64,000 nt of DNA from Streptomyces sp. AP-93 (GCF_022808175.1 NZ_JALGBX010000015.1:100428-164427), one strand, 5' to 3'; shown: positions 8,559 through 17,281, numbered from the stretch's first letter. Translations and numbers: made by a program. The notes: generated from the sequence alone by a model not told the origin.

Positions 8559-9491
8559 CTACCTGTCGGTACGCCCCGCGGTCAGCCTCCGCCTGCGCCA
8601 CAGCACGACCGGCACCGCACCGGCGAACCCGAGGGCGGCCGGGCCGAGCCCGACCGGCGCCAGCCCGGCGGCGTCCAGGCCGAGCGCGGTGGCCTTGGTC
8701 TGCGTGCCGATGCCCGGCTGGTCGTAGGTGTCCGGAACCGGCAGGGTGGACCAGCGGGTGACCGGCCAGGCCACCACCACGGCGCGTCCGACGACATCGC
8801 TGACGGGCACGAAGCCCTGGGTGGGGTCCTGCTGGTGGTAGCGGGAGTCCTGCGAGTTCTGCCGGTGGTCGCCCATCACCCAGATCTTGCCCTTGGGCAC
8901 GGTGAGCGGACCGAAGGGGAAGTCGTCGCACGGGGTGTTGCCCGGGAAGATGTACGGCTCGTCGAGCTCCTTGCCGTTGACGATGACCGGTCCGCCCTTC
9001 TTGCACTCGACCGTGTCACCGCCGATGGCGATCGTCCGCTTGATCAGGTCCTTCTCCTCGGCGGACGGCATGAGGCCGATCCAGCTGAGGGCCTTCTGCG
9101 CGATGTTGGGTTCCGGAGTGACCTCGTTGCTCAGCCAGTTCGACGGGTCGTGGAAGACCACGACCTCACCGCGCTCGGGCTCCGATCCGAACCACGGCGT
9201 CAGCTTGTCCACGAGCACCCGGTCGCCGCGCTGCAGGGTGTTCTGCATCGAGTCGGAGGGGATCGAGAAGGCCTGCACCAGGAAGGTCTTGATCAGCAGA
9301 GCGAGCAGCAGGGCGATGCCGACCAGGAGCGGCAGCTCCTTCCAGAACGAACGGTGCGGGCGTGCCGCGGCGCCGTCCTGCGCGTCGTCGCCGTCGTTCT
9401 CGACGGCATCGGGCCTGGAGGAGTCACTCGGCTCCTCGCCGCCCTCGTCGCGTCCGGACCGTGCACCAACCGCCACGTCCCCCACATCCAC
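8559..9491 (-). CDS. sipY: type I signal peptidase (SipY-like)
   Basis: The protein has 310 residues. An acidic cytoplasmic N-terminus of about 50 residues precedes the first membrane segment (53-71). The catalytic Ser is in IPSDSM (Ser81) and Lys in DLIKRTIAIGGD (Lys151). The box IV/V region GDHRQNSQDSRYH is intact. A C-terminal hydrophobic segment (about 275-300) ending in RRRR suggests a second anchor. SipY is, from memory, the major signal peptidase in S. lividans. The gap to sipZ is 44 nt and to sipX 98 nt. Confidence 0.9.
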   Translation of the reverse strand: MDVGDVAVGARSGRDEGGEEPSDSSRPDAVENDGDDAQDGAAARPHRSFWKELPLLVGIALLLALLIKTFLVQAFSIPSDSMQNTLQRGDRVLVDKLTPWFGSEPERGEVVVFHDPSNWLSNEVTPEPNIAQKALSWIGLMPSAEEKDLIKRTIAIGGDTVECKKGGPVIVNGKELDEPYIFPGNTPCDDFPFGPLTVPKGKIWVMGDHRQNSQDSRYHQQDPTQGFVPVSDVVGRAVVVAWPVTRWSTLPVPDTYDQPGIGTQTKATALGLDAAGLAPVGLGPAALGFAGAVPVVLWRRRRLTAGRTDR

Positions 9492-9589
9492 TCCTCGTTC
9501 GGATATCTACGCCCGGACCTGGTGAGGCACGGGCCCTCCCCTCCCCTAACGAGCGGGAGTTCCCGAAGGCGCGGGAGACCAAGGACACA

Positions 9590-10498
9590 CTATGCGAACG
9601 AGGAGCCGCCCCGGCGCCCACGGGGCGCGCGGCGACCGCCGCGCGCCCGGTCGGGAACCATGCGGAAGGTGGCGGGCTGTTCCAGCCGGTGCCAGTGCCC
9701 GAAGGGCCAGGCGATCACCACGGCCTCGCCGACCACGTCCTTCTCGTCGATCGTGCCGTGGAACGCCTCGTCGAGGTGGTAGCGGGAGTCGGCGGAGTTC
9801 GCCCGGTGGTCGCCCATGACGAAGATCCGTCCGGCGGGCACCTGCACCTCGAAGCGGATCTCCGAGGGCACGTTGCCCGGGTTCACGTACGGCTCGTCGA
9901 GCGGCGACCCGTTGACGCTGACCCGGCCCCGGGCGTCGCAGCACTTCACGCTGTCCCCGCCGACGCCGATGACCCGCTTGATCAGGTCCTGTTCGTTCGC
10001 CGAGGGCAGCAGGCCGATGAAGGTGAGGGTCTGCTTGATCTGCTTGATCCCCACCGGGTCCTCGGTGGTCTGGACGTTGTCCGCGCTCAGCCAGCCTCCC
10101 GGGTCCTTGAACACGACCACGTCCCCGCGCTCGACCTCGGAGCCGAACCACGGGGTCAGCTTGTCCACCAGGACCCGGTCGCCGATCCGGATCGTCTGCT
10201 CCATGGAGCCAGACGGGATGAAGAAGGCCTGGACGAGGAAGGTCTTGAGGATCAGGGCGATGCACAGCGCGACCACCACGAGCAGGGGCAGCTCCCCCAC
10301 CCGGCGGGTCCGCCGTCTGCGCCGGACCCGGCGGGCGAGGCGACGCCGTTCGGCCCGGCCGCCCGGCTCCGGGGGCTCGGCCGCCCCGTCCGGCTCCGGC
10401 TCGGGCTCCGGGTCGGCGCCACCGTCTTCGTATCCGTGCCGGTCGCCCCGCGGTCGCCCGCGGCTACCCACGGCCACCGCCCACGGAGCCCGCGTCAC
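9590..10498 (-). CDS. sipX: type I signal peptidase (SipX-like)
   Basis: The protein has 302 residues. The long charged N-terminus includes an acidic Pro/Glu stretch and a run rich in Arg (48-67) before the membrane segment (70-88). The catalytic Ser is in IPSGSM (Ser98) and Lys in DLIKRVIGVGGD (Lys174). No C-terminal hydrophobic anchor is seen; the protein ends in an Arg/Gly-rich tail. The GTG start at 10498 overlaps sipW by 35 nt and is not backed by a clear ribosome site, so the true start may be a GTG further in. Confidence 0.85.
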   Translation of the reverse strand: MTRAPWAVAVGSRGRPRGDRHGYEDGGADPEPEPEPDGAAEPPEPGGRAERRRLARRVRRRRRTRRVGELPLLVVVALCIALILKTFLVQAFFIPSGSMEQTIRIGDRVLVDKLTPWFGSEVERGDVVVFKDPGGWLSADNVQTTEDPVGIKQIKQTLTFIGLLPSANEQDLIKRVIGVGGDSVKCCDARGRVSVNGSPLDEPYVNPGNVPSEIRFEVQVPAGRIFVMGDHRANSADSRYHLDEAFHGTIDEKDVVGEAVVIAWPFGHWHRLEQPATFRMVPDRARGGRRAPRGRRGGSSFA

Positions 10499-11240
10499 CC
10501 CAGCGCGACACCGGCCAGCCGATCCAGTCGGCCCGCCCGATCACCTTCTCCACCGGCACCATCCCCCCGCCCGGCTCTCCGAGGTGGTCCCGGGAGTCCC
10601 GGGACTGGGAACGATGATCACCCATGACCCACAAGGTCCCGAGGGGCACGACGACGCGGAACGGCACTCTTGACCCCGAGTCGCCGGGGAAGAGGTACGG
10701 CTCGTCCAGCAGCACCCCGTTGACCTTGATCCGGCCGTTCTCGTCGCACACCACGTCGTCGCCGCCGACGCCCACGACCCGCTTCACGAAATCGGAGTCC
10801 GCGGGATCGGCCAGCCCCAGCGCCGAGGCCGCCCCGTGCAGGGCGTCGCCGATCGGATTGCCGTCCGCGTCCTCCCGTACGAAGGAGCCCGTGCCGTCGA
10901 AGACCACGACGTCCCCGCGCTCCGGCCGGCCGCCGAAACGGTACGCCAGCTTGTTGACCAGCACCCGGTCCCCGACGGCGAGCGTGGGCTCCATCGAGCG
11001 GCTCGGGATCAGGAAGGGCTGGACCACGAAATTGCTGAACAGCAGCAGGAAGACGGTGCAGGCCACGCCGAGCAGCCCGGCGCGCCGCCAGGTCAGCCAG
11101 CCGGCCGTCGCGGGGCCGGAACCGGGACCGGAACCGGGGCCCGGCGCGGCCTCCGCTCCGGAAAACACGAAACGCGACCTCTCCTCCCCCTCGTCGGGGG
11201 AAGAGTGGCCGCGCTGCGTGTGAGGTGCTTCGGTGTCCAT
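10464..11240 (-). CDS. sipW: type I signal peptidase (SipW-like)
   Basis: The protein has 258 residues. One membrane segment lies at about 53-70, followed by the catalytic Ser in IPSRSM (Ser82) and Lys in DFVKRVVGVGGD (Lys153), with the GDHRSQSRDSRDH box. No C-terminal anchor is seen. It is the first of four clustered paralogues and starts 44 nt downstream of rplS, so it may be cotranscribed with the ribosomal genes. Symbols W/X/Y/Z follow the S. lividans cluster order from memory; the assignment of individual letters is less certain than the enzyme class. Confidence 0.88.
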   Translation of the reverse strand: MDTEAPHTQRGHSSPDEGEERSRFVFSGAEAAPGPGSGPGSGPATAGWLTWRRAGLLGVACTVFLLLFSNFVVQPFLIPSRSMEPTLAVGDRVLVNKLAYRFGGRPERGDVVVFDGTGSFVREDADGNPIGDALHGAASALGLADPADSDFVKRVVGVGGDDVVCDENGRIKVNGVLLDEPYLFPGDSGSRVPFRVVVPLGTLWVMGDHRSQSRDSRDHLGEPGGGMVPVEKVIGRADWIGWPVSRWGDAGSVGGGRG

Positions 11241-11284
11241 CGGGGGCGAGCCTATCCGGCCTTCCCCTGAACTCCGGGAGCAGA

Positions 11285-11635
11285 TCAGCGGTCGCGCTTC
11301 TCCTTGATCTTCGCGGCCTTGCCGCGGAGCTCACGGAGGAAGTACAGCTTGGCGCGACGCACGTCACCGCGGGTGACGAGCTCGATCTTCTCGAAGATCG
11401 GGGAGTGGACCGGGAAGGTACGCTCCACGCCGACGCTGAAGGAGACCTTGCGGACCGTGAAGGTCTCGGAGACGCCCGAGCCCTGGCGGCGGATGACGAC
11501 ACCCTTGAACTGCTGGATACGGGAGCGGTTGCCCTCGATCACGCGGACGTGCACGTTGACGGTGTCACCCGGGCGGAAGGCCGGGAGGTCCGAGCGCAGG
11601 GTGGCGGCGTTGACGCCATCGAGCAGGTGAGACAT
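11285..11635 (-). CDS. rplS: 50S ribosomal protein L19
   Basis: The protein has 116 residues, the normal family length, from MSHLLDGVNA to KIKEKRDR. The conserved FRPGDTVNVHVRVIEGNRSR and GVERTFPVHSPIFEKIE segments are intact. L19 lies at the 30S-50S interface. It follows trmD with a 134-nt gap in the rpsP-khpA-rimM-trmD-rplS order that is conserved across bacteria. The gap is long enough for an internal promoter. Confidence 0.98.
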   Translation of the reverse strand: MSHLLDGVNAATLRSDLPAFRPGDTVNVHVRVIEGNRSRIQQFKGVVIRRQGSGVSETFTVRKVSFSVGVERTFPVHSPIFEKIELVTRGDVRRAKLYFLRELRGKAAKIKEKRDR

Positions 11636-11769
11636 GTGATTCGTCTGCTTTCTTCGCATGACGCCACAGGTCGCCGATGCGGGGTTTCCGGAGAGAATTC
11701 GGGAGCTGCGGGACTCGGCGGACGACGGTCCCCCTGTGGCAGGGGCGTACGCGAGCACACAGCAGCCGC

Positions 11770-12591
11770 CTATTCTTCCACGGTCGGGGGCCTGCGCCAA
11801 AATCGGCCGTCGGGAGACGGCTTCCAGCCGAGGATGCTCAGCAGCTCGCGGTCCTTCTTGTCGAAGGCGGAGGCCTCGCAGCGCTCGATCAGGTCCGGGC
11901 GGTTGGCCGCCGTGCGGCGGAAGGCCTCGTCGCGGCGCCACCGGGCGATCTTGCCGTGGTGGCCGCTGACCAGCACGTCCGGGATCCCGTGGCCGCGCCA
12001 CTGGGGAGGCTTGGTGTAGACGGGCCCCTCCAGCAGGTTGGCCATGTCCCCGGGGGCGAAGGAGTCGTCGCGGTGCGATTCGGCGTTGCCGAGCACCCCG
12101 GGCAGCAGCCGGGCCACGGCCTCGGTGACGACCAGGACGGCCGCCTCGCCGCCGGCCAGGACGTAGTCGCCGATGGACACCTCGTAGACCGGGAGGCGCG
12201 TGGCGTACTCGTCCATGACCCGGCGGTCGATGCCCTCGTACCGGGCCGGCGTGAAGATCAGCCAGGGGCGTTCGGAGAGCTCGACGGCCAGTTCCTGGGT
12301 GAAGGGCCGGCCGCTGGGGGTGGGGACGACGATGACGGGTCCGTGCGCGCCCGCCTCGTAGCCGTCGGCCAGCGCCGCGTCCAGGGCCTCGCCCCAGGGC
12401 TCGGTCTTCATGACCATGCCGGGACCGCCGCCGTACGGGGTGTCGTCCACCGTGTTGTGCCGGTCGTACGTCCAGTCCCGCAGGTCGTGGACGTGTACGT
12501 CGAGCTGGCCGCGCGCCCGCGCCTTCCCGACCAGGGAGACGTTGAGCGGTTCCAGGTACTCGGGGAAGATCGTGACGACGTCGAGACGCAT
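11770..12591 (-). CDS. trmD: tRNA (guanine-N1-)-methyltransferase
   Basis: The protein has 273 residues. It has a SPOUT-class trefoil-knot SAM fold with the knot sequence SIGDYVLAGGEAAVLVVTEA and the RYEGIDRRVMDE box. It methylates G37 of tRNAs reading CNN codons, preventing frameshifting. The C-terminal domain includes PPQWRGHGIPDVLVSGHHGK. Its ATG shares one base with the rimM stop (TGATG), so the two are translationally coupled. Confidence 0.98.
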   Translation of the reverse strand: MRLDVVTIFPEYLEPLNVSLVGKARARGQLDVHVHDLRDWTYDRHNTVDDTPYGGGPGMVMKTEPWGEALDAALADGYEAGAHGPVIVVPTPSGRPFTQELAVELSERPWLIFTPARYEGIDRRVMDEYATRLPVYEVSIGDYVLAGGEAAVLVVTEAVARLLPGVLGNAESHRDDSFAPGDMANLLEGPVYTKPPQWRGHGIPDVLVSGHHGKIARWRRDEAFRRTAANRPDLIERCEASAFDKKDRELLSILGWKPSPDGRFWRRPPTVEE

Positions 12592-13172
12592 CAGGCGTCT
12601 TCCCCGTCCGCGTCCCCGTCCGCGTCCGACTCCTCGTCCCGGGTGGAGACGACGATCGCCTCGCGCTCGTCGATGAGACCGGGCGGCGGGGTGATGACGC
12701 AGCGCTGCTCTTCGAGGTCGATCTCGGCGACGATCTCCTCGACGAAGGGGATCATCACCTCGGTGCCGTCCGGCCGCTCGACGATGAACAGGTCCTGCGA
12801 GGGCAGGTGGGAGATCTCGGTGATCCGGCCGATCGCGGTGCCGTCCTCGAGGACCACGTCGAGGTCCATCAGCTGGTGGTCGTAGTACTCGTCGTCCTCG
12901 GCCGGCAGCTCCGCCGGGTCCACGTCGGCGATGAGCAGGATGTTGCGCAGCGCCTCGGCGCCGGTGCGGTCCTTGACCCCGGCGAAGCGCAGCATCAGCC
13001 TGCCGCTGTGCACCCGGCCCGTCTCGACCGTCAGGGGTCCCGCCGACGCCGGGTCGGTCCGGAGCACGGCGCCGGGCCCGAGCCGCAGCTCGGGCTCGTC
13101 GGTCCGCACCTCGACGGTGACCTCACCCTTGATCCCGTGGGCGCGGCCGATCCGCGCGACTACCAGCTCCAC
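12591..13172 (-). CDS. rimM: ribosome maturation factor RimM
   Basis: The protein has 193 residues. The N-terminal RimM barrel (VARIGRAHGIKGEVTVEVRT) is followed by the PRC-barrel (YYDHQLMDLDVVLEDGTAIG) and an acidic Asp/Gly tail. RimM assists assembly of the 30S head around S19. The GTG at 13172 was chosen because GGGGAG lies 7 nt upstream; an in-frame ATG at 13247 would add 25 residues with no family match and would run into a repeated sequence. Confidence 0.96.
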   Translation of the reverse strand: MELVVARIGRAHGIKGEVTVEVRTDEPELRLGPGAVLRTDPASAGPLTVETGRVHSGRLMLRFAGVKDRTGAEALRNILLIADVDPAELPAEDDEYYDHQLMDLDVVLEDGTAIGRITEISHLPSQDLFIVERPDGTEVMIPFVEEIVAEIDLEEQRCVITPPPGLIDEREAIVVSTRDEESDADGDADGEDA

Positions 13173-13185
13173 TGCTTTTCTCCCC

Positions 13186-13258
13186 TTTTTGCGGCTAAAC
13201 CGCCGCCGCTCTCGCGGAGGTGGTACCTCTCCGTCGTGGTTGCTCAATTAATGGTTGC
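13186..13258 (+). repeat. copy A of a 73-nt dispersed repeat
   Basis: This stretch aligns without gaps to the reverse complement of 25563-25635 with 7 mismatches in 73 positions (about 90 percent identity). Both copies run from a T-run and TGCG to GGTTGC and contain the block GTGGTTGCTCAATT. It lies in the 164-nt gap between khpA and rimM, reading opposite to those genes, and begins 14 nt upstream of the rimM start. The function is unknown. Confidence 0.85.
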
Positions 13259-13336
13259 TCTCACCCGTGGGTAAAAACGACTCGGGCCGGGGGGGCAACC
13301 AACGCCCTCCCCGGCCCGAGCCGGCAATTCAACTTC

Positions 13337-13576
13337 TCAGCGGACCTGGTCCACGTCGACGAGGTCGACGCGGATCCCCCGGCCGCCGATGGCGCCCACG
13401 ACGGTACGCAGAGCACGTGCGGTGCGGCCGTTGCGACCGATCACCTTGCCGAGGTCGTCGGGGTGGACCCGAACCTCCAGCACCTGCCCGCGGCGCAGGT
13501 TGCGCGAGGCGACCTGCACTTCGTCGGGGTTGTCCACGATGCCCTTCACGAGGTGCTCAAGAGCCTCCTCGAGCAT
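13337..13576 (-). CDS. khpA: KH-domain RNA-binding protein KhpA
   Basis: The protein has 79 residues, a single type II KH domain with the GxxG loop in LGKVIGRNGRTARALRTVVG. The family binds structured RNA, in other bacteria together with KhpB/Jag, and influences cell division and translation. Only 2 nt separate it from the rpsP stop, so it is cotranscribed and probably coupled with rpsP. Confidence 0.95.
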   Translation of the reverse strand: MLEEALEHLVKGIVDNPDEVQVASRNLRRGQVLEVRVHPDDLGKVIGRNGRTARALRTVVGAIGGRGIRVDLVDVDQVR

Positions 13577-13578
13577 GC

Positions 13579-14022
13579 TCAGGCCTCGGTCGACTCGGCG
13601 GTCTCGGCCTCAGCCTCGTCCGCCTTCTTGTCGGCCTTCTTCGCCTTCTGGGTAATGGCTTCGCCCTTGCCCTCGCCGATGCCCTCGAGGGCCTTGGCGA
13701 ACTCGTCGAAGGAGCGACGCTTGTTCTCCTTCGTCGCCGGCTGCAGCAGCGGCGCGGGGGCCGGGAGGCCCTTGTGCGCCTGCCAGTCACCGGTGAGCTT
13801 CAGGATGGCGAGCACAGCCTCGGTGGGCTGGGCGCCGACCGACAGCCAGTACTGCGCACGCTCGGCGTTGACCTCGATGCGCGACGGGTTGTACGTCGGG
13901 TGGTAGATACCGATCTCTTCGATCGCGCGACCGTCCCGACGGGTACGGGCGTCGGCGACGACGATGCGGTAGTGCGGCTGGCGAATCTTGCCGAGGCGCT
14001 TGAGCTTGATCTTGACTGCCAC
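13579..14022 (-). CDS. rpsP: 30S ribosomal protein S16
   Basis: The protein has 147 residues from a GTG start (MAVKIKLKRLGKIRQPHYRI). The S16 fold is the first 80 residues. The remainder is a Lys/Glu/Ala-rich tail typical of actinobacteria. GGAG lies 11 nt upstream, slightly far; an ATG 13 codons earlier would add a poor extension. It is the first gene of the rpsP-khpA-rimM-trmD(-rplS) cluster; the 203-nt upstream region presumably holds the promoter. Confidence 0.97.
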   Translation of the reverse strand: MAVKIKLKRLGKIRQPHYRIVVADARTRRDGRAIEEIGIYHPTYNPSRIEVNAERAQYWLSVGAQPTEAVLAILKLTGDWQAHKGLPAPAPLLQPATKENKRRSFDEFAKALEGIGEGKGEAITQKAKKADKKADEAEAETAESTEA

Positions 14023-14225
14023 TGGAGTGGTGTCTCCTGAACTTGACGTGGTTGGGCACATGAGATGCCACGTGGGGTTGCGGTACTCGGGTGCCCGATG
14101 GACGCGTCAGCCGGAGGAGAGAGGGGTCCTATGCGACTGTCGAGTACAGCTGTCCATTGTGCCACACGCCCGCGGCGCGCTCGGCCGGGAGGTCGCGCCC
14201 GCATGGGCCGTGGCCACCCGCCGGG

Positions 14226-14822
14226 TCAGGAGGCCACCGCGATGGCCACTTCCGGGATGCGGAAGGGCTTCATGCAGCCTCCGCACACGATCGGGGCCTG
14301 GGCCAGCACGGACGGGACCACGCGCACGTTGCGCCCGCAGTCGCAGACCGCCTTGACGCGTACGCCGCCGCCGGAGGACCCGTGCCGGGCGGCCGGACCG
14401 CGGAAGCTGCGCTTGGTGTCGGCGGCCGTGGCGACCGTGTGGGCCTTCAGTGCGCGCTGGAGGCGCTCCATGGTGGGGCGGTAGCGCTTCTTCGCCTCGG
14501 GATTGAGCGAGACCAGGGAGAAGCCGCTGCTCGCGTGCGGCTCGTCGGTGTGGTCCAGCCCCATCTCCTCGGCGATCGCGAGGAACCTGCGGTTGTGGTA
14601 GCGGCCGGCGCGCGAAGTGTCACGCACTCCGCGGGCTGCGGCGATGCCGTGGACTGCCTCGTGCAGCAGTCGCTCGAAGGAGAGTTCGGCGCCGCAGGCG
14701 GACGAGGACTCTCCGATCAGGGACTCGGGCGCGGCAAGGTCAGGCAGCTCGGGGTGGTACCGCTGAATATCGGCCCACGCCTGCGCCAGCTCTGCGGCGA
14801 GAACAGGTGGTGTCGTGCTCAC
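14226..14822 (-). CDS. SprT-like zinc protein with C-terminal zinc ribbon
   Basis: The protein has 198 residues from a GTG start. An HExxH metal site is visible in FERLLHEAVHGIAAARG (about residues 49-65), followed by a helix typical of SprT-like domains (RYHNRRFLAIAEEMGL). The C-terminal 35 residues form a four-Cys zinc ribbon (CDCG, then CGGC). The family is mostly uncharacterised in actinobacteria; the related SPRTN/Wss1 proteins cleave DNA-crosslinked proteins, but I cannot claim that here. An upstream ATG at 14885 would add 21 residues without family character. It is monocistronic between proS and rpsP. Confidence 0.75.
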   Translation of the reverse strand: MSTTPPVLAAELAQAWADIQRYHPELPDLAAPESLIGESSSACGAELSFERLLHEAVHGIAAARGVRDTSRAGRYHNRRFLAIAEEMGLDHTDEPHASSGFSLVSLNPEAKKRYRPTMERLQRALKAHTVATAADTKRSFRGPAARHGSSGGGVRVKAVCDCGRNVRVVPSVLAQAPIVCGGCMKPFRIPEVAIAVAS

Positions 14823-14978
14823 GTCGTGACAACGAGCCGGGGTGCCCCGGTGTTCCGATTCCGGGCCATTCCAAATTTTTTGCACGTACCAGTCAGTTCA
14901 GTCTCATGCGTCCCGACGAGGACGGGTGCGCATATCTCAGGATGAGTCGGTACGTAGTGAGGGCTACCGGCTGACACT

Positions 14979-15012
14979 GCCCCGGCGTGCGGCGGGTGCC
15001 GCACGCCGGGGC
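14979..15012 (-). terminator. terminator of proS
   Basis: A 14-bp perfect stem (14979-14992 with 14999-15012) closes a 6-nt loop, 23 nt beyond the proS stop. It has no T-run, as is usual for Streptomyces terminators. Confidence 0.8.
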
Positions 15013-15035
15013 GTGAGAGCCGTCAGCCGGACCGG

Positions 15036-16448
15036 CTAGTACGAGCGCGCGACGATCGCGAGGTTGCCGGGGGCGTCGTCCGCCTGCGGCACCGATCCGT
15101 CCTCGGCGATCAGGCAGCGTACGGAGACGGCCTGCTCGGCGAGCTTCGCCTCGCCCTCGGGGCCGAGGTCGGCCCACGGGATCCGCGCCCAGCCACCGGC
15201 GATGGCGGCCTCGGCGGCCTCCTCGATGGTCGAGACGTCGGACGTACGGGAGATGCGGCGCTCGCGGGACTCGCGCAGCAGCTGTTCCTGGTCCTCCTCC
15301 AGCACCTTGGGCAGCAGGGCGGCGAGGTCGGAGATCTGCACGGCCTCCTTGCCGCCCGGGATCCGGCGGGCCAGCATCGCGGTGCCGGCCTCCAGGTCGC
15401 GGGGGCCGATCTCGACGCGGACCGGTACGCCCTTGAGCTCCCAGTCCACGGCGCGGCGGCCGAAGGGGGTGTCGACGCGGTCGTCGACGAACACCCGCAG
15501 GCCCGCGGCCTTGAGCTGGGCGCCCAGCTCGCGGACCGCTCCGACGGCCTCGTCGCCCTTGATCGCCATGACGACGACCTGGACGTGCGCGAGGCGCGGC
15601 GGGACCCGCAGGCCGTTGTCGTCGCCGTGCGACATGATCAGGCCGCCGACCATGCGGGTGGAGACGCCCCACGAGGTCTGCCAGACGAGCTCCTGCTTGC
15701 CCTCCTTCGACAGGTACTGCGTGTTGAAGGCCTTGGCGAAGTTGGTGCCGAGCTCGTGGCTGGTGCCGAGCTGCAGGGCCTTGCCGTCGCCCATCATGCC
15801 CTCGAGGGTGAGGGTGTTGATGGCGCCGGCGAAGCGCTCCTTGGCGGTCTTGCGGCCGAGCACGACGTCGATGCCGAGCACGTTGGTCATGAAGTCGCCG
15901 TACACGTCCGTGTGGATGCGGGCGGCGTAGTCGCGGGCGTCCTCGTACGTGACGTGGGCCGTGTGGCCCTCCTGCCAGAGGAACTCGCTCGTACGGAGGA
16001 ACACGCGCGGGCGCATCTCCCAGCGGACCACGTTCGCCCACTGGTTGATCAGCAGGGGCAGGTCGCGGTAGCTCTGGACCCACTTGGAGAAGTACTCGTT
16101 GACGATCGTCTCGGAGGTGGGGCGGACGACGACCGGCTCGTCGAGCTCCTTGCCGCCGCCGTGCGTGACGACCGCGAGCTCGGGGGCGAAGCCCTCGACG
16201 TGCTCCGCTTCCCGCGTCAGGTAGGACTGCGGGATGAACAGCGGGAAGTACGCGTTCTGGGCGCCCGCGTCCTTGATGCGCGCGTCCATCTCCTGCTGCA
16301 TCCGCTCCCACAGCCCGTAGCCGTACGGTCGGATGACCATGGTGCCGCGTACCGGACCGTTGTCGGCCAGCTCGGCCTTGTTGATCAGATCCTGGTACCA
16401 GCGGGGGAAATCCTCCGCCTGAGGGGTGAGAACGGGTGCCTTTGCCAT
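15036..16448 (-). CDS. proS: prolyl-tRNA synthetase, short archaeal/eukaryotic-type (ProS type 3)
   Basis: The protein has 470 residues. It is a class II synthetase with motif 2 in LRTSEFLWQEGHTAH and motif 3 near MSHGDDNGLRVPPRLAHVQV, then an anticodon-binding domain and the C-terminal extension ending in Tyr (IVARSY), a hallmark of the type 3 enzyme. The bacterial editing insertion between motifs 2 and 3 is absent. The enzyme charges tRNA-Pro. Streptomycetes usually also carry a bacterial-type proS elsewhere (not in this window), so this is probably a second copy. It is monocistronic with its own terminator. Confidence 0.93.
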   Translation of the reverse strand: MAKAPVLTPQAEDFPRWYQDLINKAELADNGPVRGTMVIRPYGYGLWERMQQEMDARIKDAGAQNAYFPLFIPQSYLTREAEHVEGFAPELAVVTHGGGKELDEPVVVRPTSETIVNEYFSKWVQSYRDLPLLINQWANVVRWEMRPRVFLRTSEFLWQEGHTAHVTYEDARDYAARIHTDVYGDFMTNVLGIDVVLGRKTAKERFAGAINTLTLEGMMGDGKALQLGTSHELGTNFAKAFNTQYLSKEGKQELVWQTSWGVSTRMVGGLIMSHGDDNGLRVPPRLAHVQVVVMAIKGDEAVGAVRELGAQLKAAGLRVFVDDRVDTPFGRRAVDWELKGVPVRVEIGPRDLEAGTAMLARRIPGGKEAVQISDLAALLPKVLEEDQEQLLRESRERRISRTSDVSTIEEAAEAAIAGGWARIPWADLGPEGEAKLAEQAVSVRCLIAEDGSVPQADDAPGNLAIVARSY

Positions 16449-16590
16449 GGCGCGAATGGTACGGCGCCCGGAGCGGCGAACGTGAATCGGGTGCGAATCG
16501 GGTGGCGCGCTCCTCTGGACGCGCGGGCGAATCGGGAGTTCTCTGGCAACGGGGGCATGGGGGCGACACGGAATCAGGAGCGCTCTTTCG

Positions 16591-17268
16591 ATGACACCGA
16601 CGCCGACGGCGACGCTGGTCGCGCGGGACTGGGCGGAGATCCAGGAACGGATGCTGGTACCGCTGTACGAGGCGGTCTACGACCGGCTGGAGGTCGGGCC
16701 GGGCGACCGGCTGCTGGGCCTCGACTGCGGGGCCGGGCTGGCCCTTCTGCTGGCCTCGGGCCGGGGAGCCCTGGCCACGGGTGTGGAGACGGATCCGGCA
16801 CGCCGGACACTGGCCCGGGAGCGCCTCCTGGAGGTGCTCGCGGCCCCGCCCGCGCCCGCGGTGCCCTACGACGTCCTGCTGGCCTTCTCGCCCACCCCGG
16901 GCGCCCTGGCCGCGGCCCTGCCGGCGCTGCGCAGGCCCGGCGGCGCGGTGGTGCTGGCCGACTGGGGTCCGGCGGAGCGGTGCACGGTGCCCTCCGTCCT
17001 GGGCGGCGGGCCGGCGGCGCGGGACCTGGACGCGATGGCGGCCGCGGCCGGGCTGGTACCGGACGGGTCGGGGCGGGTGTTCTGCCCGTTCGGGTACGCC
17101 GACGTGGACAGCGCGGTGCGCGGGCTGCTGTCGACCGGGCTGTACGAGTGCTCGGACCCGGTGCAGGTGGAGAAGGAACTCGCGGAGGCGCTTCACCCGT
17201 ACGAGCGGGGTGACGGGGCCGTCTGGCTGCCGAACATCTTCCGGTACGTCATCGCCCGTACGGCGTAA
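16591..17268 (+). CDS. SAM-dependent methyltransferase-like protein
   Basis: The protein has 225 residues. A Rossmann-type SAM motif I is visible as LLGLDCGAGLALLLASGRGA (about 41-60), followed by an acidic residue at the end of strand 2 (GVETDPARR). The rest (FSPTPGALAAALPALRRPGG) fits post-I motifs. No substrate hint is present. AGGAG lies 10 nt before the ATG. It is divergent from proS and convergent with ftsH, separated from the latter by a strong hairpin. Confidence 0.75.
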   Translation: MTPTPTATLVARDWAEIQERMLVPLYEAVYDRLEVGPGDRLLGLDCGAGLALLLASGRGALATGVETDPARRTLARERLLEVLAAPPAPAVPYDVLLAFSPTPGALAAALPALRRPGGAVVLADWGPAERCTVPSVLGGGPAARDLDAMAAAAGLVPDGSGRVFCPFGYADVDSAVRGLLSTGLYECSDPVQVEKELAEALHPYERGDGAVWLPNIFRYVIARTA

Positions 17269-17281
17269 CCGGCGTGACCGT

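Noticed and set aside
14893..17196. 767-codon open frame overlapping proS and the methyltransferase
   Set aside because: Low-complexity Arg/Pro/Gly translation in the wrong frame of proS.
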